Of a stretch of DNA of 25,324 nucleotides, positions 1 to 6,773 are shown piece by piece. This DNA comes from a virus: positions 1 through 25,324 of the IMG/VR virus record IMGVR_UViG_3300018428_000166; one strand, 5' to 3'. Under the pieces are notes generated by a model. That model was not told where the DNA came from. It saw only the letters and a program-made list of their open reading frames with translations, and searched no databases. The position numbers and the translations under genes were made by a program. Numbering within the stretch: the first letter of the stretch is position 1; the number at the start of each line of letters is the position of its first letter.

Positions 1-944
1 CAAGCACTACCTATAAAGCTATTAATGCAAACCTTACTTTCCCTTATAAGGTGTGGACTTATGTAAGTCTTATAAGAGAGGATGAGTACATTAAAATTTA
101 TTTTAATGGTGTTCTAAAGTATACCGAAAATGTTGGCACAGGGCAATATCCTTTTACTTTAGGTCATACAACCCACATTGGTCGAAGACGGTATTCAGAT
201 TCTTTTTCTCCCTATTCGTATTGGCCTTATGTTGGATATTTAAGTGATATGCAATTTATTGGAGGAACTGCTGTTACCCCAACTCCTTCAACAGTACCTA
301 CTGCACCACCATCTGCGCATGCTAATGAAGAGTTTCGCCTGTTAGGAGCAGACGCTCATGTGATCGATAAAGCACAGCGTACTAATTTGTTGTTAACGGG
401 TAGTGTAGTGTCTACTAACACTGTTTCTAAATTTGCAAGTACAAACAGTGTGTATTTTGACGGAAGTGGAGACGCAGTTACTGTTCCTAGTTTAGGCTTA
501 AGCGGAGATTTAACAATAGAAACTTGGCTTTATCAATCTACTACACAAACTAATGCGTATAGAACTATACTTAGTTCAAGCACATATGGCAGTGGTGTAC
601 CTTTACGTATCTATACATATGGCTCATTTGTTCAAGTATGGTTAAGCTCTGCCGGAAGTGCAGAAATCAGCGGATCTTTTACTGCAAATACTTGGCATCA
701 TATAGCGTTGGTAAGATCTTCTGGAACTTGGACGCTGTATATTGATGGACAAAGTCAAGGAACTGATACAACTGGAGGATCCTATGATTTTGCATCAACT
801 ACCGAATGGACTATAGGTAGTAGATTTATTGGTAATTCAGCGGTAGAGGTTCTTACTGGGTATCTTCAAGATTTAAGACTCTCAGAAGGATTAGCTCGCT
901 ATACTAGCAGCTTTACTCCCCCATCCGCACCATTGGAAGGATAA
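1..944 (+). CDS. LamG/concanavalin A-like phage surface or tail-fibre protein (3' part)
   Basis: The frame is open to the left edge (no stop from base 3 on), so the 5' end lies outside the window and the GTG at 51 is not the true start. Two LamG-type (laminin G/jellyroll) modules are visible. The first ends with W-T-Y-V-S-L-I-R, IYFNG and 'GYLSDMQF'. The second is nearly complete: 'SVYFDGSGDAV', 'DLTIETWLY', 'TWHHIALVRSSGTWTLYIDG', 'LQDLRLSEGLARYTSSFTPP'. Such modules bind carbohydrate and are common at the tips of phage fibres or in capsid decorations. A host-glycan adhesion role is inferred. The small gene at 949 follows after 4 nt. Confidence 0.8.
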   Translation, partial: STTYKAINANLTFPYKVWTYVSLIREDEYIKIYFNGVLKYTENVGTGQYPFTLGHTTHIGRRRYSDSFSPYSYWPYVGYLSDMQFIGGTAVTPTPSTVPTAPPSAHANEEFRLLGADAHVIDKAQRTNLLLTGSVVSTNTVSKFASTNSVYFDGSGDAVTVPSLGLSGDLTIETWLYQSTTQTNAYRTILSSSTYGSGVPLRIYTYGSFVQVWLSSAGSAEISGSFTANTWHHIALVRSSGTWTLYIDGQSQGTDTTGGSYDFASTTEWTIGSRFIGNSAVEVLTGYLQDLRLSEGLARYTSSFTPPSAPLEG

Positions 945-948
945 CTAA

Positions 949-1224
949 GTGTTAAAAGCAGTTATTATCTATGTTATGATTTCTCCTTTGAGTGGAGATC
1001 CTGAGACCTTCTACTTTAATGGTAGAGGGTTTGAAGATTATGCCGCTTGTGAAAATTTTTATCGGATATATGAAAGTAACATTAAAAACGGTGTACTTGA
1101 GTTTGCTACCAAAACTTTTAACACAGATGCGGCTGTAATACATGAAATAGGGTGTATTACTCAAAACATAAATCAATTTTATGAAGAAACTTTAACAAAC
1201 AAAAAACCTTTATATAAACAATAG
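949..1224 (+). CDS. Small Cys-containing protein, paralogue family A (member 1)
   Basis: 91 aa from a GTG start, with AAGGA 8 nt upstream. It begins with a short hydrophobic stretch (MLKAVIIYVMISPL), then a strand with 'FYFNGRGFEDYAACENFYRIY' spacing and a second Cys near residue 69 ('EIGCIT'). This layout (hydrophobic N-terminus, F-x-x-x-x-x-C-x-x-x-x-Y helix, late Cys) recurs at 3916-4116 and 19758-19994. I infer a small exported or membrane-associated protein whose two cysteines could form a disulphide. Function unknown. Confidence 0.7.
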   Translation: MLKAVIIYVMISPLSGDPETFYFNGRGFEDYAACENFYRIYESNIKNGVLEFATKTFNTDAAVIHEIGCITQNINQFYEETLTNKKPLYKQ

Positions 1225-1236
1225 AAAGTATTAAAA

Positions 1237-2250
1237 ATGAAAAAAGCACTAATTACGGGTGTAACAGGACAAGACGGAGGATATTTAGCTGAGCTACTAC
1301 TCTCCAAAGGATATGAAGTACATAGCATCAAAAGACGTACTGCTGCAGACTACGTAGAACGTATTAAGCATCTCATAGACGCTGATAATTTTCACTTGCA
1401 CTATGGGGATTTAACCGATACTGGCTGCTTAATGAAATTATTTGTTGAGCATAAATTTGATGAAGTTTATAATTTAGGAGCTCAGTCTCAGGTAAGAGTT
1501 AGTTTTGACATTCCAGAATATACCGCAGATGTAGATGCTATGGGCACGGTCAGACTATTAGAATGTATTAGAACTTTAGGATTAGTAAATCATACTAAAT
1601 TTTATCAAGCTTCTACTTCAGAACTGTATGGAAAAGTACAAGAAACTCCACAAACAGAAACTACTCCTTTTTATCCTCGTTCTCCTTATGGTTGTGCTAA
1701 ACTATATTCTTATTGGATTGTGCGTAATTACAGAGAAAGCTATGGAATGCATGCTTCTAATGGTATCTTGTTTAATCACGAATCCCCTTGGAGAGGCATA
1801 GAATTTGTTACTCAAAAAATTATTACGGGCGTAGCAAATATTCATAAAAAAACACAAGAGTACATTTGTTTAGGAAATTTAGATGCTCAGAGAGATTGGG
1901 GACATGCTCGTGATTTTGTTGAAGGCATGTGGTTAATGACTCAACAAGAAACTTCAGATGATTATGTGCTGGCTACTGGAAAACTACACTCGGTCAGAGA
2001 GTTAGTAGAAATAGCTTTTGAAAAGATAAATATGCCTATAAAATGGGAAGGGGCTGGTGTAAACGAAATAGGCCTTAGCTCTGACGGAACTGCAAGAGTC
2101 ATAGTATCCCCAGAGTTTTATAGGCCTGCAGAAGTAGATTTACTACTAGGCAATCCTGAAAAAGCCAAAAAAGTATTAGGCTGGACTCCCAAAACTAGCT
2201 TTAAAGAAATGGTTAATGAGATGCTAGAATTTTCTCTAAATAAAAACTAG
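1237..2250 (+). CDS. gmd: GDP-mannose 4,6-dehydratase
   Basis: 337 aa short-chain dehydrogenase/reductase that converts GDP-D-mannose to GDP-4-keto-6-deoxy-D-mannose, the first step toward GDP-fucose, GDP-rhamnose or GDP-perosamine. Visible: NADP-binding [12 protein letters not shown] (8-19), catalytic TSEL (T127, E129) and Y151-x3-K155 in '[13 protein letters not shown]', the '[10 protein letters not shown]' block, 'DWGHARDFV' and C-terminal 'YFRPAEV'-like '[12 protein letters not shown]'. It is somewhat shorter than bacterial Gmd (about 370 aa) because the loop before 'YRPAEV' is short. Odd: the usual ESPRRG is ESPWRG (W185). It lies downstream of a fibre gene; modification of a surface glycan or of host polysaccharide is inferred. 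Confidence 0.95.
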   Translation: MKKALITGVTGQDGGYLAELLLSKGYEVHSIKRRTAADYVERIKHLIDADNFHLHYGDLTDTGCLMKLFVEHKFDEVYNLGAQSQVRVSFDIPEYTADVDAMGTVRLLECIRTLGLVNHTKFYQASTSELYGKVQETPQTETTPFYPRSPYGCAKLYSYWIVRNYRESYGMHASNGILFNHESPWRGIEFVTQKIITGVANIHKKTQEYICLGNLDAQRDWGHARDFVEGMWLMTQQETSDDYVLATGKLHSVRELVEIAFEKINMPIKWEGAGVNEIGLSSDGTARVIVSPEFYRPAEVDLLLGNPEKAKKVLGWTPKTSFKEMVNEMLEFSLNKN

Positions 2251-2284
2251 TCTTGCATTTTTTTACCTCAATTAATCATTAGGT

Positions 2285-2338
2285 ATTTAGTTATTTTTAT
2301 GTTATTATACGCTATAAACTAATTATAGGAGGCAATAA
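2285..2338 (+). promoter_or_regulatory. AT-rich promoter-like region before a run of small genes
   Basis: After gmd, the AT-rich stretch TTATTTTTATGTTATTATA (about 2290-2310) followed by CGCTATAAAC precedes a consensus AGGAGG at 2327-2332. Nearly the same string reappears at 2915-2935 ahead of the next transcription unit. No clear -35 hexamer, so the assignment is tentative. Confidence 0.4.
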
Positions 2339-2339
2339 T

Positions 2340-2393
2340 ATGTTTAACGAAGATCCTTGTGATGATTGCACCCATTGGGTAGGTCACATATAA
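2340..2393 (+). CDS. 17-residue micro-ORF with strong Shine-Dalgarno
   Basis: The sequence MFNEDPCDDCTHWVGHI has a C-x-x-C pair. It is preceded by a perfect AGGAGG with 7-nt spacing, and its TAA overlaps the ATG of the next gene by one base (TAATG). It is either a real micropeptide or a leader ORF coupling translation of the following gene. The ribosome-binding site is the main evidence. Confidence 0.45.
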   Translation: MFNEDPCDDCTHWVGHI

Positions 2394-2560
2394 TGAATGA
2401 TATGCTATACATGGTAGAAGTGTTAGAAGAAATTCTAAAAGCAGAAGATCCTGTAGCAGAAGCTAGATCTCAGCGTGATAAATTTCTTGTGAGACTAGAA
2501 CAACTAGAAACTGAACTAATAAAAGACATCAGAGGAGTATATGATGAGCCTTTCGTATAA
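2393..2560 (+). CDS. Small hypothetical protein, acidic helical
   Basis: 55 aa starting at the ATG that overlaps the stop of the micro-ORF. A longer in-frame TTG at 2366 lies inside that ORF and has no ribosome site. Sequence rich in Glu/Lys/Leu ('VLEEILKAEDPVAEARSQRDKFLVRLEQLETEL', split over residues 9-41), consistent with a helical hairpin or coiled coil. Unrecognised. It overlaps the next gene by 20 nt. Confidence 0.65.
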   Translation: MNDMLYMVEVLEEILKAEDPVAEARSQRDKFLVRLEQLETELIKDIRGVYDEPFV

Positions 2561-2738
2561 TGATTTCAATGCTGTTAGCGAAGAACAAAGACGAATTTTT
2601 CCAGAAGAAGTTCAATCTGAGTTTGAAAAGTCTGTAAAAGCAGACATTTACAAATGGTTTATTACTCTTCCTGATGCGAGCACTCTTCGTGTAGGTGAAA
2701 ATGTGACTGAAGCCTACTGGAAACAAAAACTTAACTGA
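2541..2738 (+). CDS. Small hypothetical protein
   Basis: 65 aa. AGAGGAG at 2531-2537 precedes two adjacent ATGs (2541 and 2544); either could be used. Content: 'SEEQRRIFPEEVQSEFEKSV', then 'YKWFITLPDASTLRVGENVTEAYWKQKL'. The stop overlaps the next start (TGATG). Unrecognised family. Confidence 0.65.
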   Translation: MMSLSYNDFNAVSEEQRRIFPEEVQSEFEKSVKADIYKWFITLPDASTLRVGENVTEAYWKQKLN

Positions 2739-2905
2739 TGCAAACTTGTTGTAATAACTCTAGTATTAATGAACATCAGCAAATTATAGAAATAGATACT
2801 TATAAGTTTAAGGTATATATTTATTTCTGTAAAACTTGCGGTTCTTTGAAGTCTAGAAGTAATATTACAGAAGTGTCAGTACCAACATCTTTAAAAAGCC
2901 GCTAG
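2738..2905 (+). CDS. Small zinc-ribbon-like protein
   Basis: 55 aa with a Cys pair at the N-terminus (MQTCCNN) and a C-x-x-C knuckle in 'YIYFCKTCGSLKSR', resembling a minimal zinc ribbon. The start overlaps the previous stop (TGATG). The last codons and stop lie inside the stem of the terminator that follows. Confidence 0.65.
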   Translation: MQTCCNNSSINEHQQIIEIDTYKFKVYIYFCKTCGSLKSRSNITEVSVPTSLKSR

Positions 2906-2924
2906 ACAGCGGCTTTATTTTTTG
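2895..2924 (+). terminator. Rho-independent terminator overlapping the stop codon
   Basis: Stem AAAGCCGCT / AGCGGCTTT (2895-2903 with 2908-2916), loop AGAC, followed by ATTTTTTTG. The TAG of the preceding gene (2903-2905) is in the hairpin. Confidence 0.85.
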
Positions 2925-2958
2925 TTATTATATAGTATGATTAAAAAGGATTCTATGT
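2915..2958 (+). promoter_or_regulatory. AT-rich promoter-like region, same motif as at 2290
   Basis: TTATTTTTTGTTATTATATAG then TATGAT lies directly downstream of the terminator and upstream of AAGGA and the ATG at 2960. Shares TTATTTTT(A)TGTTATTATA with the region before 2340. A restart of transcription is expected here, but the -35 is unclear. Confidence 0.4.
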
Positions 2959-2959
2959 A

Positions 2960-3112
2960 ATGAAGCGTGAAAGAAAAATATACGTGACTATCGCGTTAGA
3001 AGTAGTAGAAGAAGCCGACAAGAAAGAAGTGCTTCAAGAAATGTATTATGCTTTTGAGCATAAAGACATTATAAGTTCTGATTTTATAGGGGAGAACTTA
3101 GAGTATGCCTAA
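2960..3112 (+). CDS. Small conserved phage protein
   Basis: 50 aa beginning MKRERKIYVTIALEVVEEAD and ending 'FIGENLEYA'. It resembles small marine-phage proteins that start with a beta strand (K-x-Y-V-T-V-x-V-x-V) followed by a helix with a 'EMxYxFxH' block. AAGGA lies upstream; the 3' end overlaps the Api92-like gene by 8 nt. Function unknown. Confidence 0.7.
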   Translation: MKRERKIYVTIALEVVEEADKKEVLQEMYYAFEHKDIISSDFIGENLEYA

Positions 3113-3605
3113 CTGGTGTGAGAATAATTTCTATCTAGCAGGTCCAATTTCTACTCTAGTTCCTATTTATGAAGATTTAACTGATTGGACAAAAACTGAT
3201 AGGCTATTAAATAGATTAGTTCCTATCGGAGAGTGGGAGTACATGAAAGCTGTAGATACGTGGGGTACTAAATGGGATGTAGATGTTCCAGATCTTCAAT
3301 GGGATTATCTAGGTGATTTTAGAGCGGCCATATGGGGAAATTTTATGAGTGCTTGGAGCCCTCCTATTGAAGCTTTTGCTACTTTCTGTGCTGATAATGC
3401 AGATACTTGGGCAGAACTTCAATACTATGAACCAGGTATGGGTTTTGTCGGCTCCTGGAGTAGTAAAAGTGGAGACACTTGCTATTCTCTTTCTGAGCTT
3501 ACTAGTAAAACAGTTGCTGATCATATTCCTCAAGAGTTAGACGATATGTTTGGTATTCAAAGTAGCTTAGAGCTATGGGAAGAAGAGGAGAACTATCTAG
3601 GATGA
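3105..3605 (+). CDS. Api92-like (DUF1281-type) ferredoxin-fold protein
   Basis: 166 aa. The N-terminal PNWCENNFYLAG matches the signature of the Api92/YubB (DUF1281) family found on plasmids and phages. Trp-rich body: 'TWGTKWDVDVPD', 'GNFMSAWSPPIEAFATFC', 'YYEPGMGFVGSWSS'. These proteins are predicted to have a ferredoxin-like fold. Their molecular function is not established. Starts inside the previous gene; its stop overlaps the next ATG (ATGA). Confidence 0.8.
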   Translation: MPNWCENNFYLAGPISTLVPIYEDLTDWTKTDRLLNRLVPIGEWEYMKAVDTWGTKWDVDVPDLQWDYLGDFRAAIWGNFMSAWSPPIEAFATFCADNADTWAELQYYEPGMGFVGSWSSKSGDTCYSLSELTSKTVADHIPQELDDMFGIQSSLELWEEEENYLG

Positions 3606-3754
3606 GCAATCTTGTAGAACTTGTGTTAGAACAAATTTTAGATGATATAGCAGTAGGAGATGTTACTTCTATTGAATACTTACTTTCTAATCTAGAAGAA
3701 AATGCTTTGCGCTCTTTGTTATCAGAGGAGAGATTGAGAGAAGTAGATGACTGA
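3602..3754 (+). CDS. Small conserved phage protein (two-helix acidic)
   Basis: 50 aa: MSNLVELVLEQILDDIAVGD, then 'TSIEYLLSNLEENALRSLLSEERLREVDD'. The pattern E-L-V-x-E-x-L-x-D-x-A-x-G-D-x-T-x-[IL]-E-x-L-L is seen in small marine-phage proteins of unknown function. ATGA overlap with the Api92-like gene and an 8-nt overlap with the next gene indicate translational coupling. Confidence 0.7.
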   Translation: MSNLVELVLEQILDDIAVGDVTSIEYLLSNLEENALRSLLSEERLREVDD

Positions 3755-3914
3755 TTTTATGGTCTATGTATATTCTAAAGGATTGCAAGTCGATTCTTTT
3801 GTAATAACTTCTGATGGTTTTGCTGCAGCTCAAGTAGATGCTGCAAAACACGTAAGGGAAAACTATAAAAGCCTCTACTCTGATGCTTATGTAGGTAAAG
3901 TTGAAAAGTGTTAG
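3747..3914 (+). CDS. Small hypothetical protein
   Basis: 55 aa beginning MTDFMVYVYSKGLQVDSFVI and ending 'YVGKVEKC'. Appears as a beta-alpha-beta mini-domain ('DGFAAAQVDAAKHVRENYKSLY'). Begins inside the previous gene (GAGGAGAGATTGAGAG region upstream serves as ribosome site). Unrecognised. Confidence 0.65.
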   Translation: MTDFMVYVYSKGLQVDSFVITSDGFAAAQVDAAKHVRENYKSLYSDAYVGKVEKC

Positions 3915-3915
3915 T

Positions 3916-4116
3916 ATGTGGGTTTTAGTCTATATAATAATAAATGGAACTACCCCCACAGCTATAAATGCTATGGGGCCTGATCATTATTTTACTTCAA
4001 TGGAAGAATGCTTTTTCTATCGAGAAGAGTTAGCTACTACTGTAGGAGGAGTTAATGGATATTATCCTGCAGGTAGTCAAGCTATTTGTGTTAATGTAAA
4101 AGGCAAGGAAACTTAA
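3916..4116 (+). CDS. Small Cys-containing protein, paralogue family A (member 2)
   Basis: 66 aa from ATG 3916 (an in-frame TTG at 3901 is less likely because it lies within the preceding gene). Hydrophobic start MWVLVYIIING, then 'HYFTSMEECFFYREEL' and a late Cys in 'SQAICVNVKGK'. Same architecture as the products of 949-1224 and 19758-19994. An exported small disulphide protein is inferred. Confidence 0.7.
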   Translation: MWVLVYIIINGTTPTAINAMGPDHYFTSMEECFFYREELATTVGGVNGYYPAGSQAICVNVKGKET

Positions 4117-4262
4117 TGAATAATGATAAAAATGATATTAGCTTGACAGAGTTGAAAGAAATTCTTAATGCTCATGGAGTAGAATATTTTGTAAAAAAAT
4201 ATAATAATGGTATAGCAAAAATACATTTTTTAGTGAGAGAAGAAGAATGTTTGAACAGTTAA
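4116..4262 (+). CDS. Small hypothetical protein
   Basis: 48 aa; the start overlaps the previous stop (TAATG). 'ISLTELKEILNAHGVEYFVKKYNNGIAKIHF' (residues 8-38) suggests one helix followed by a beta hairpin. Overlaps the next gene by 16 nt. Unrecognised. Confidence 0.6.
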   Translation: MNNDKNDISLTELKEILNAHGVEYFVKKYNNGIAKIHFLVREEECLNS

Positions 4263-4546
4263 CTTTTTATCGTCGGCAATGGATAGCCGGCAAAGGTCTG
4301 CTACAAGCTACAAAAAAATATGGGCCTTATGAACTTAGTGTTATAAAAGAGCCTAATAAACAGTATTATGAAATAGCTATTCTAGACACAAAAGGTCTTT
4401 TTGTAAGACTACCAGGTATACACAAAGATTATTTTGATGATGATGAGCACGAAGATGTTGTAATTTCTGGCTTGAATAAACGTGATATTTCTGTTATTAT
4501 GAAAAAACTAGAGTTAATAACATTAAAAGAAGGAACCCGTGTATGA
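4247..4546 (+). CDS. Hypothetical phage protein
   Basis: 99 aa, MFEQLTFYRRQWIAGKGLLQ, then 'YGPYELSVIKEPNKQYYEIAILDTKG' and an acidic 'YFDDDEHEDVV' segment. Preceded by AGAAGAAG and coupled to both neighbours. No family recognised. Confidence 0.7.
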   Translation: MFEQLTFYRRQWIAGKGLLQATKKYGPYELSVIKEPNKQYYEIAILDTKGLFVRLPGIHKDYFDDDEHEDVVISGLNKRDISVIMKKLELITLKEGTRV

Positions 4547-4950
4547 AACATGCTCATGCTGATGATTTTGTATCAATTGTAAATTTACAAAATGGGTGGC
4601 TGCTTCTTGAGAATCAACATCAAGAAGACGATAAACTATTTTCTACCTATCAATATGGTCGTTGGATTGAAGGATGGCTGATCGATGTGCACGGCTGGGT
4701 AAAAGATTGTTCTTCTTACGTTAGCTTAACAAGTGCTAAAGAGGCTCTTATTGAGCAGCTTTATCTAGAAGGTAAAATAGATCGAAGTTTACCTGCAGCG
4801 CTACATCACTGGGCTCGTTGTTTCAGAGAAGGCATCTTAAATGATGAACATAGCGATCGTATTGCTAGTATACTAGAACATGCAGCTTATGATGTACAAT
4901 TCGATCGACAACTAGATTCTTCATACAACAAAGGAGATACTGTATGTTAA
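4543..4950 (+). CDS. Hypothetical phage protein
   Basis: 135 aa. AAGGA 8 nt upstream; ATGA overlap with the preceding gene. Trp- and His-rich: 'NGWLLLENQH', 'YQYGRWIEGWLIDVHGWVKD', 'HHWARCFREG'. No family recognised. The ribosome site of the following lipoprotein gene is in its 3' end. Confidence 0.75.
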   Translation: MKHAHADDFVSIVNLQNGWLLLENQHQEDDKLFSTYQYGRWIEGWLIDVHGWVKDCSSYVSLTSAKEALIEQLYLEGKIDRSLPAALHHWARCFREGILNDEHSDRIASILEHAAYDVQFDRQLDSSYNKGDTVC

Positions 4951-5144
4951 ATTTTCGTAATTCATTAGTACTAGCTGCAACACTACTTGTTTCAGCTTGT
5001 GGCACAGACTATCTAACTTCAGACGGAGAGCGTCTGATTGAGAATACAGCTTTAGGCTGTGTAGCAGGAGAAATAATTTTTGGTAAGTGCGCTGAAGGAG
5101 CAGTTATTGCTGGAGGCGCTACTGTTATTACAGACCAAAAATAG
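4944..5144 (+). CDS. Small lipoprotein with glycine-rich tail
   Basis: 66 aa with an N-terminal signal (MLNFRNSLVLAATLLVSACG) ending in lipobox L-V-S-A-C, so Cys19 would be lipidated. The mature part carries 'ALGCVAGEIIFGKCAEGAVIAGGATVITD', a Gly/Ala-rich segment with two more Cys. AAAGGAG precedes the start. An o-spanin-like or superinfection-exclusion role is possible; neither is demonstrated. Confidence 0.75.
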   Translation: MLNFRNSLVLAATLLVSACGTDYLTSDGERLIENTALGCVAGEIIFGKCAEGAVIAGGATVITDQK

Positions 5145-5165
5145 TTTTACTGTGAGGAGAGTACT

Positions 5166-5357
5166 ATGAATGAGTATCAGTTGCAACACTTAGATCAACG
5201 ACTATTAAAAGTTGAATCTCAACTACACGATTGGGAGACAATAATTGATAAACTAATGTCCAATCCTTTTTTCATGCGAGCAATAGAAAAGCGTTGGGTG
5301 TGTGGAAAGTGCTACAGCGAGCCTTGCGTTTGTGAGATCGCTCCAGGCGGTAGTTAA
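5166..5357 (+). CDS. Coiled-coil protein with C-terminal Cys cluster
   Basis: 63 aa: N-terminal helix (LQHLDQRLLKVESQLHDWET), then 'WVCGKCYSEPCVCEIAPGG' with C-x2-C-x4-C-x-C, a probable metal-binding knuckle. GAGGAG upstream. The stop is immediately followed by the ATG of the IscA-like gene. Confidence 0.7.
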   Translation: MNEYQLQHLDQRLLKVESQLHDWETIIDKLMSNPFFMRAIEKRWVCGKCYSEPCVCEIAPGGS

Positions 5358-5699
5358 ATGATTTTCATAAGTGATGCAGCTGATGCTCAAATTAGTGCGC
5401 TATGCACAGAGCATAACTGCTATGCTATCTCTTTAGGCATTAAAGGAGGTGGTTGTGCAGGCTTTGAATATGAGTGGGGAACTATACTCACTAAAGAAGG
5501 GGTGGAGCAAGGATCCTGGATCTTTGAATGTGAGGTAGGACATTTAGTTGTGGAACCTCACAGTCACCTTTTTTTGTTTGGCACTGAACTAGATTATGTA
5601 AAAAGCTTAGTTGGTTCAAGTTTTGAAATTCACAATCCTAATGCTAAGTCAGCGTGTGGTTGTGGCGTTAGTGTAAACTTTGATTTTATGGGACAATGA
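5358..5699 (+). CDS. A-type iron-sulphur carrier (HesB/IscA/SufA family)
   Basis: 113 aa, the normal family length. The three cluster-binding cysteines are all present: C33 in 'LGIKGGGCAGFEYEW', and C100 and C102 in 'NPNAKSACGCGVSVNF'. The 'GSSFEIHNPNA' block is also canonical. Family role: accepting and delivering Fe-S clusters to apoproteins. IscA-like genes have been noted in marine phages; here it is followed by a small membrane protein with ATGA coupling. Substrate (host or phage Fe-S protein) cannot be read from sequence. Confidence 0.9.
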   Translation: MIFISDAADAQISALCTEHNCYAISLGIKGGGCAGFEYEWGTILTKEGVEQGSWIFECEVGHLVVEPHSHLFLFGTELDYVKSLVGSSFEIHNPNAKSACGCGVSVNFDFMGQ

Positions 5700-5845
5700 T
5701 AACCATTATAGATGTTGTTTTAGCTTTACTTTTTGCTTGGTTTATGTTAAACTTATTTTTTATTCCCTTTTTTGGCCCTGTACTTGCCTACGGCATGTAT
5801 GAACTGTGGCTTCAATATTGTATATATAGAAAGACAAACAAATGA
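5696..5845 (+). CDS. Small membrane protein
   Basis: 49 aa: MITIIDVVLALLFAWFMLNL continues as 'FFIPFFGPVLAYGMYELWLQYCIYRKTNK'. One long or two short membrane helices with a basic C-terminal tail. ATGA overlap at the start, and its TGA overlaps the next start. Holin or membrane anchor possible; unproven. Confidence 0.7.
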   Translation: MITIIDVVLALLFAWFMLNLFFIPFFGPVLAYGMYELWLQYCIYRKTNK

Positions 5846-6018
5846 TGGCAAAACGAGAAAATACTTTTTGGTTAGATACAGAAGGTAATATTCGTTTAGA
5901 AAGTGCGCTTTCTCCAAAAGATTTAGGCATTCAGCAAGCTGATACGTTTGCTGCCTTAATTGTAGATGGAGATTTAGTGCTAGTTAAATTAGAACTTGAA
6001 CTGAAAGACAAAAATTAG
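5842..6018 (+). CDS. Small hypothetical protein
   Basis: 58 aa (two adjacent ATGs, 5842 or 5845): 'TFWLDTEGNIRLESALSPKD' then 'FAALIVDGDLVLVKLELELKDK'. Looks like a small all-beta domain. Unrecognised. Confidence 0.65.
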   Translation: MMAKRENTFWLDTEGNIRLESALSPKDLGIQQADTFAALIVDGDLVLVKLELELKDKN

Positions 6019-6028
6019 AGGTATGTAA

Positions 6029-6319
6029 ATGAATCGCAGATTGGCCGCAGCTCGTCTTGAACATGAACTATATTTATCGCGCCTTGGAGTAAAAGGCACA
6101 GGAGGTAAACGCAGTGTTCATTCTATTCCTAACTATCGTGAAAATGCGCCTAGCATTTCTACCAGCGATAAGATACCTGGAAATGGAAGTGCTCGTAAGC
6201 ATCTTAAATATACAGGCAATGAGATTATGGGTATTGTAACTACTCATAAGTCTAATCTTATGCCTGTGCGTCGTGACAACCCTCAAGCTGCTATTGATGC
6301 AGCTTCTATGAGGAGATAA
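6029..6319 (+). CDS. Conserved phage protein with basic C-terminus
   Basis: 96 aa, Arg/Lys rich. The C-terminal block 'YTGNEIMGIVTTHKSNLMPV' followed by 'AAIDAASMRR' matches a conserved marine-phage signature (T-G-[TN]-x-[ML]-x-G-I-x-T-x-H-K-S-N-x-x-P-V ... A-x-x-MRR). Function unknown; a small virion or nucleic-acid-associated protein is possible. Confidence 0.75.
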   Translation: MNRRLAAARLEHELYLSRLGVKGTGGKRSVHSIPNYRENAPSISTSDKIPGNGSARKHLKYTGNEIMGIVTTHKSNLMPVRRDNPQAAIDAASMRR

Positions 6320-6321
6320 CG

Positions 6322-6465
6322 ATGTGGACTGTAACTGTAGGTGAAGATGGTACGGTAGAACTACCTCAATCAATGTTAGAAGAATTAAACTGGAAAGAAG
6401 GAGATACTCTTTATTATGAAATTCGTGATGACGCAGTTTATGTTAGAGCACACACTCAAGAGTAA
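6322..6465 (+). CDS. AbrB/MazE/SpoVT-like small protein
   Basis: 47 aa: 'VTVGEDGTVELPQSMLEELN' followed by 'WKEGDTLYYEIRDDAVYVR', the swapped-hairpin AbrB pattern (G-x-[IV]-x-[IL]-P-x-x-[ML]-x-x-x-L-x-W-x-x-G-D). The family includes transition-state regulators and MazE-type antitoxins. No toxin partner is recognisable next to it. GAGGAG upstream. Confidence 0.75.
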   Translation: MWTVTVGEDGTVELPQSMLEELNWKEGDTLYYEIRDDAVYVRAHTQE

Positions 6466-6553
6466 ATTTTCTTCTATTCCATCTTTTGCTGCGATTATGC
6501 ACTCTCTAAATGAAAGCGTGCCTCCGCAGCTGATAACTTCTGTATGGATTTAG
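6428..6553 (+). CDS. Small overlapping ORF, hypothetical
   Basis: 41 aa: MTQFMLEHTLKSKFSSIPSF, ending 'PPQLITSVWI'. It overlaps the AbrB-like gene by 38 nt in another frame; an internal ATG at 6440 would shorten the overlap. It fills the gap to the next gene, as expected in this gapless region, but the ribosome site is weak. Confidence 0.5.
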   Translation: MTQFMLEHTLKSKFSSIPSFAAIMHSLNESVPPQLITSVWI

Positions 6554-6557
6554 TAAA

Positions 6558-6773
6558 ATGTTCGAACCTAAAAGATATAAACGAGATAGTCTATCAGCTC
6601 AAGTAGAGTTGATAGATGAATGCTTTTGGGTAAGCTACTATCGTGATGGTTCTCTTATAGGTAGCATTGAGTATTCAAACTACAGCTGGCACTATATAGA
6701 AGATGCTGTAGAAAACTGGCTTAGTGGTATTTTAAAAGAAGAAACTATTCGTGCAATAGCGTTTACTCAATAA
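6558..6773 (+). CDS. Small hypothetical protein
   Basis: 71 aa: 'VELIDECFWVSYYRDGSLIG' then 'YSNYSWHYIEDAVENWLSGI'. A beta hairpin followed by a helix, resembling a small single-domain phage protein. Begins 4 nt after the previous stop. Unrecognised. Confidence 0.65.
   Translation: MFEPKRYKRDSLSAQVELIDECFWVSYYRDGSLIGSIEYSNYSWHYIEDAVENWLSGILKEETIRAIAFTQ

Noticed and set aside
2366-2392. Upstream TTG start for the gene ending at 2560
   Set aside because: It lies inside the 17-codon ORF without a ribosome site; the TAATG junction at 2391-2395 is typical of this genome.
4944-5144. Rz1-type o-spanin assignment
   Set aside because: It has a lipobox but lacks the Pro-rich mature part and is not nested in or next to an Rz-like gene, so it is left as a lipoprotein.
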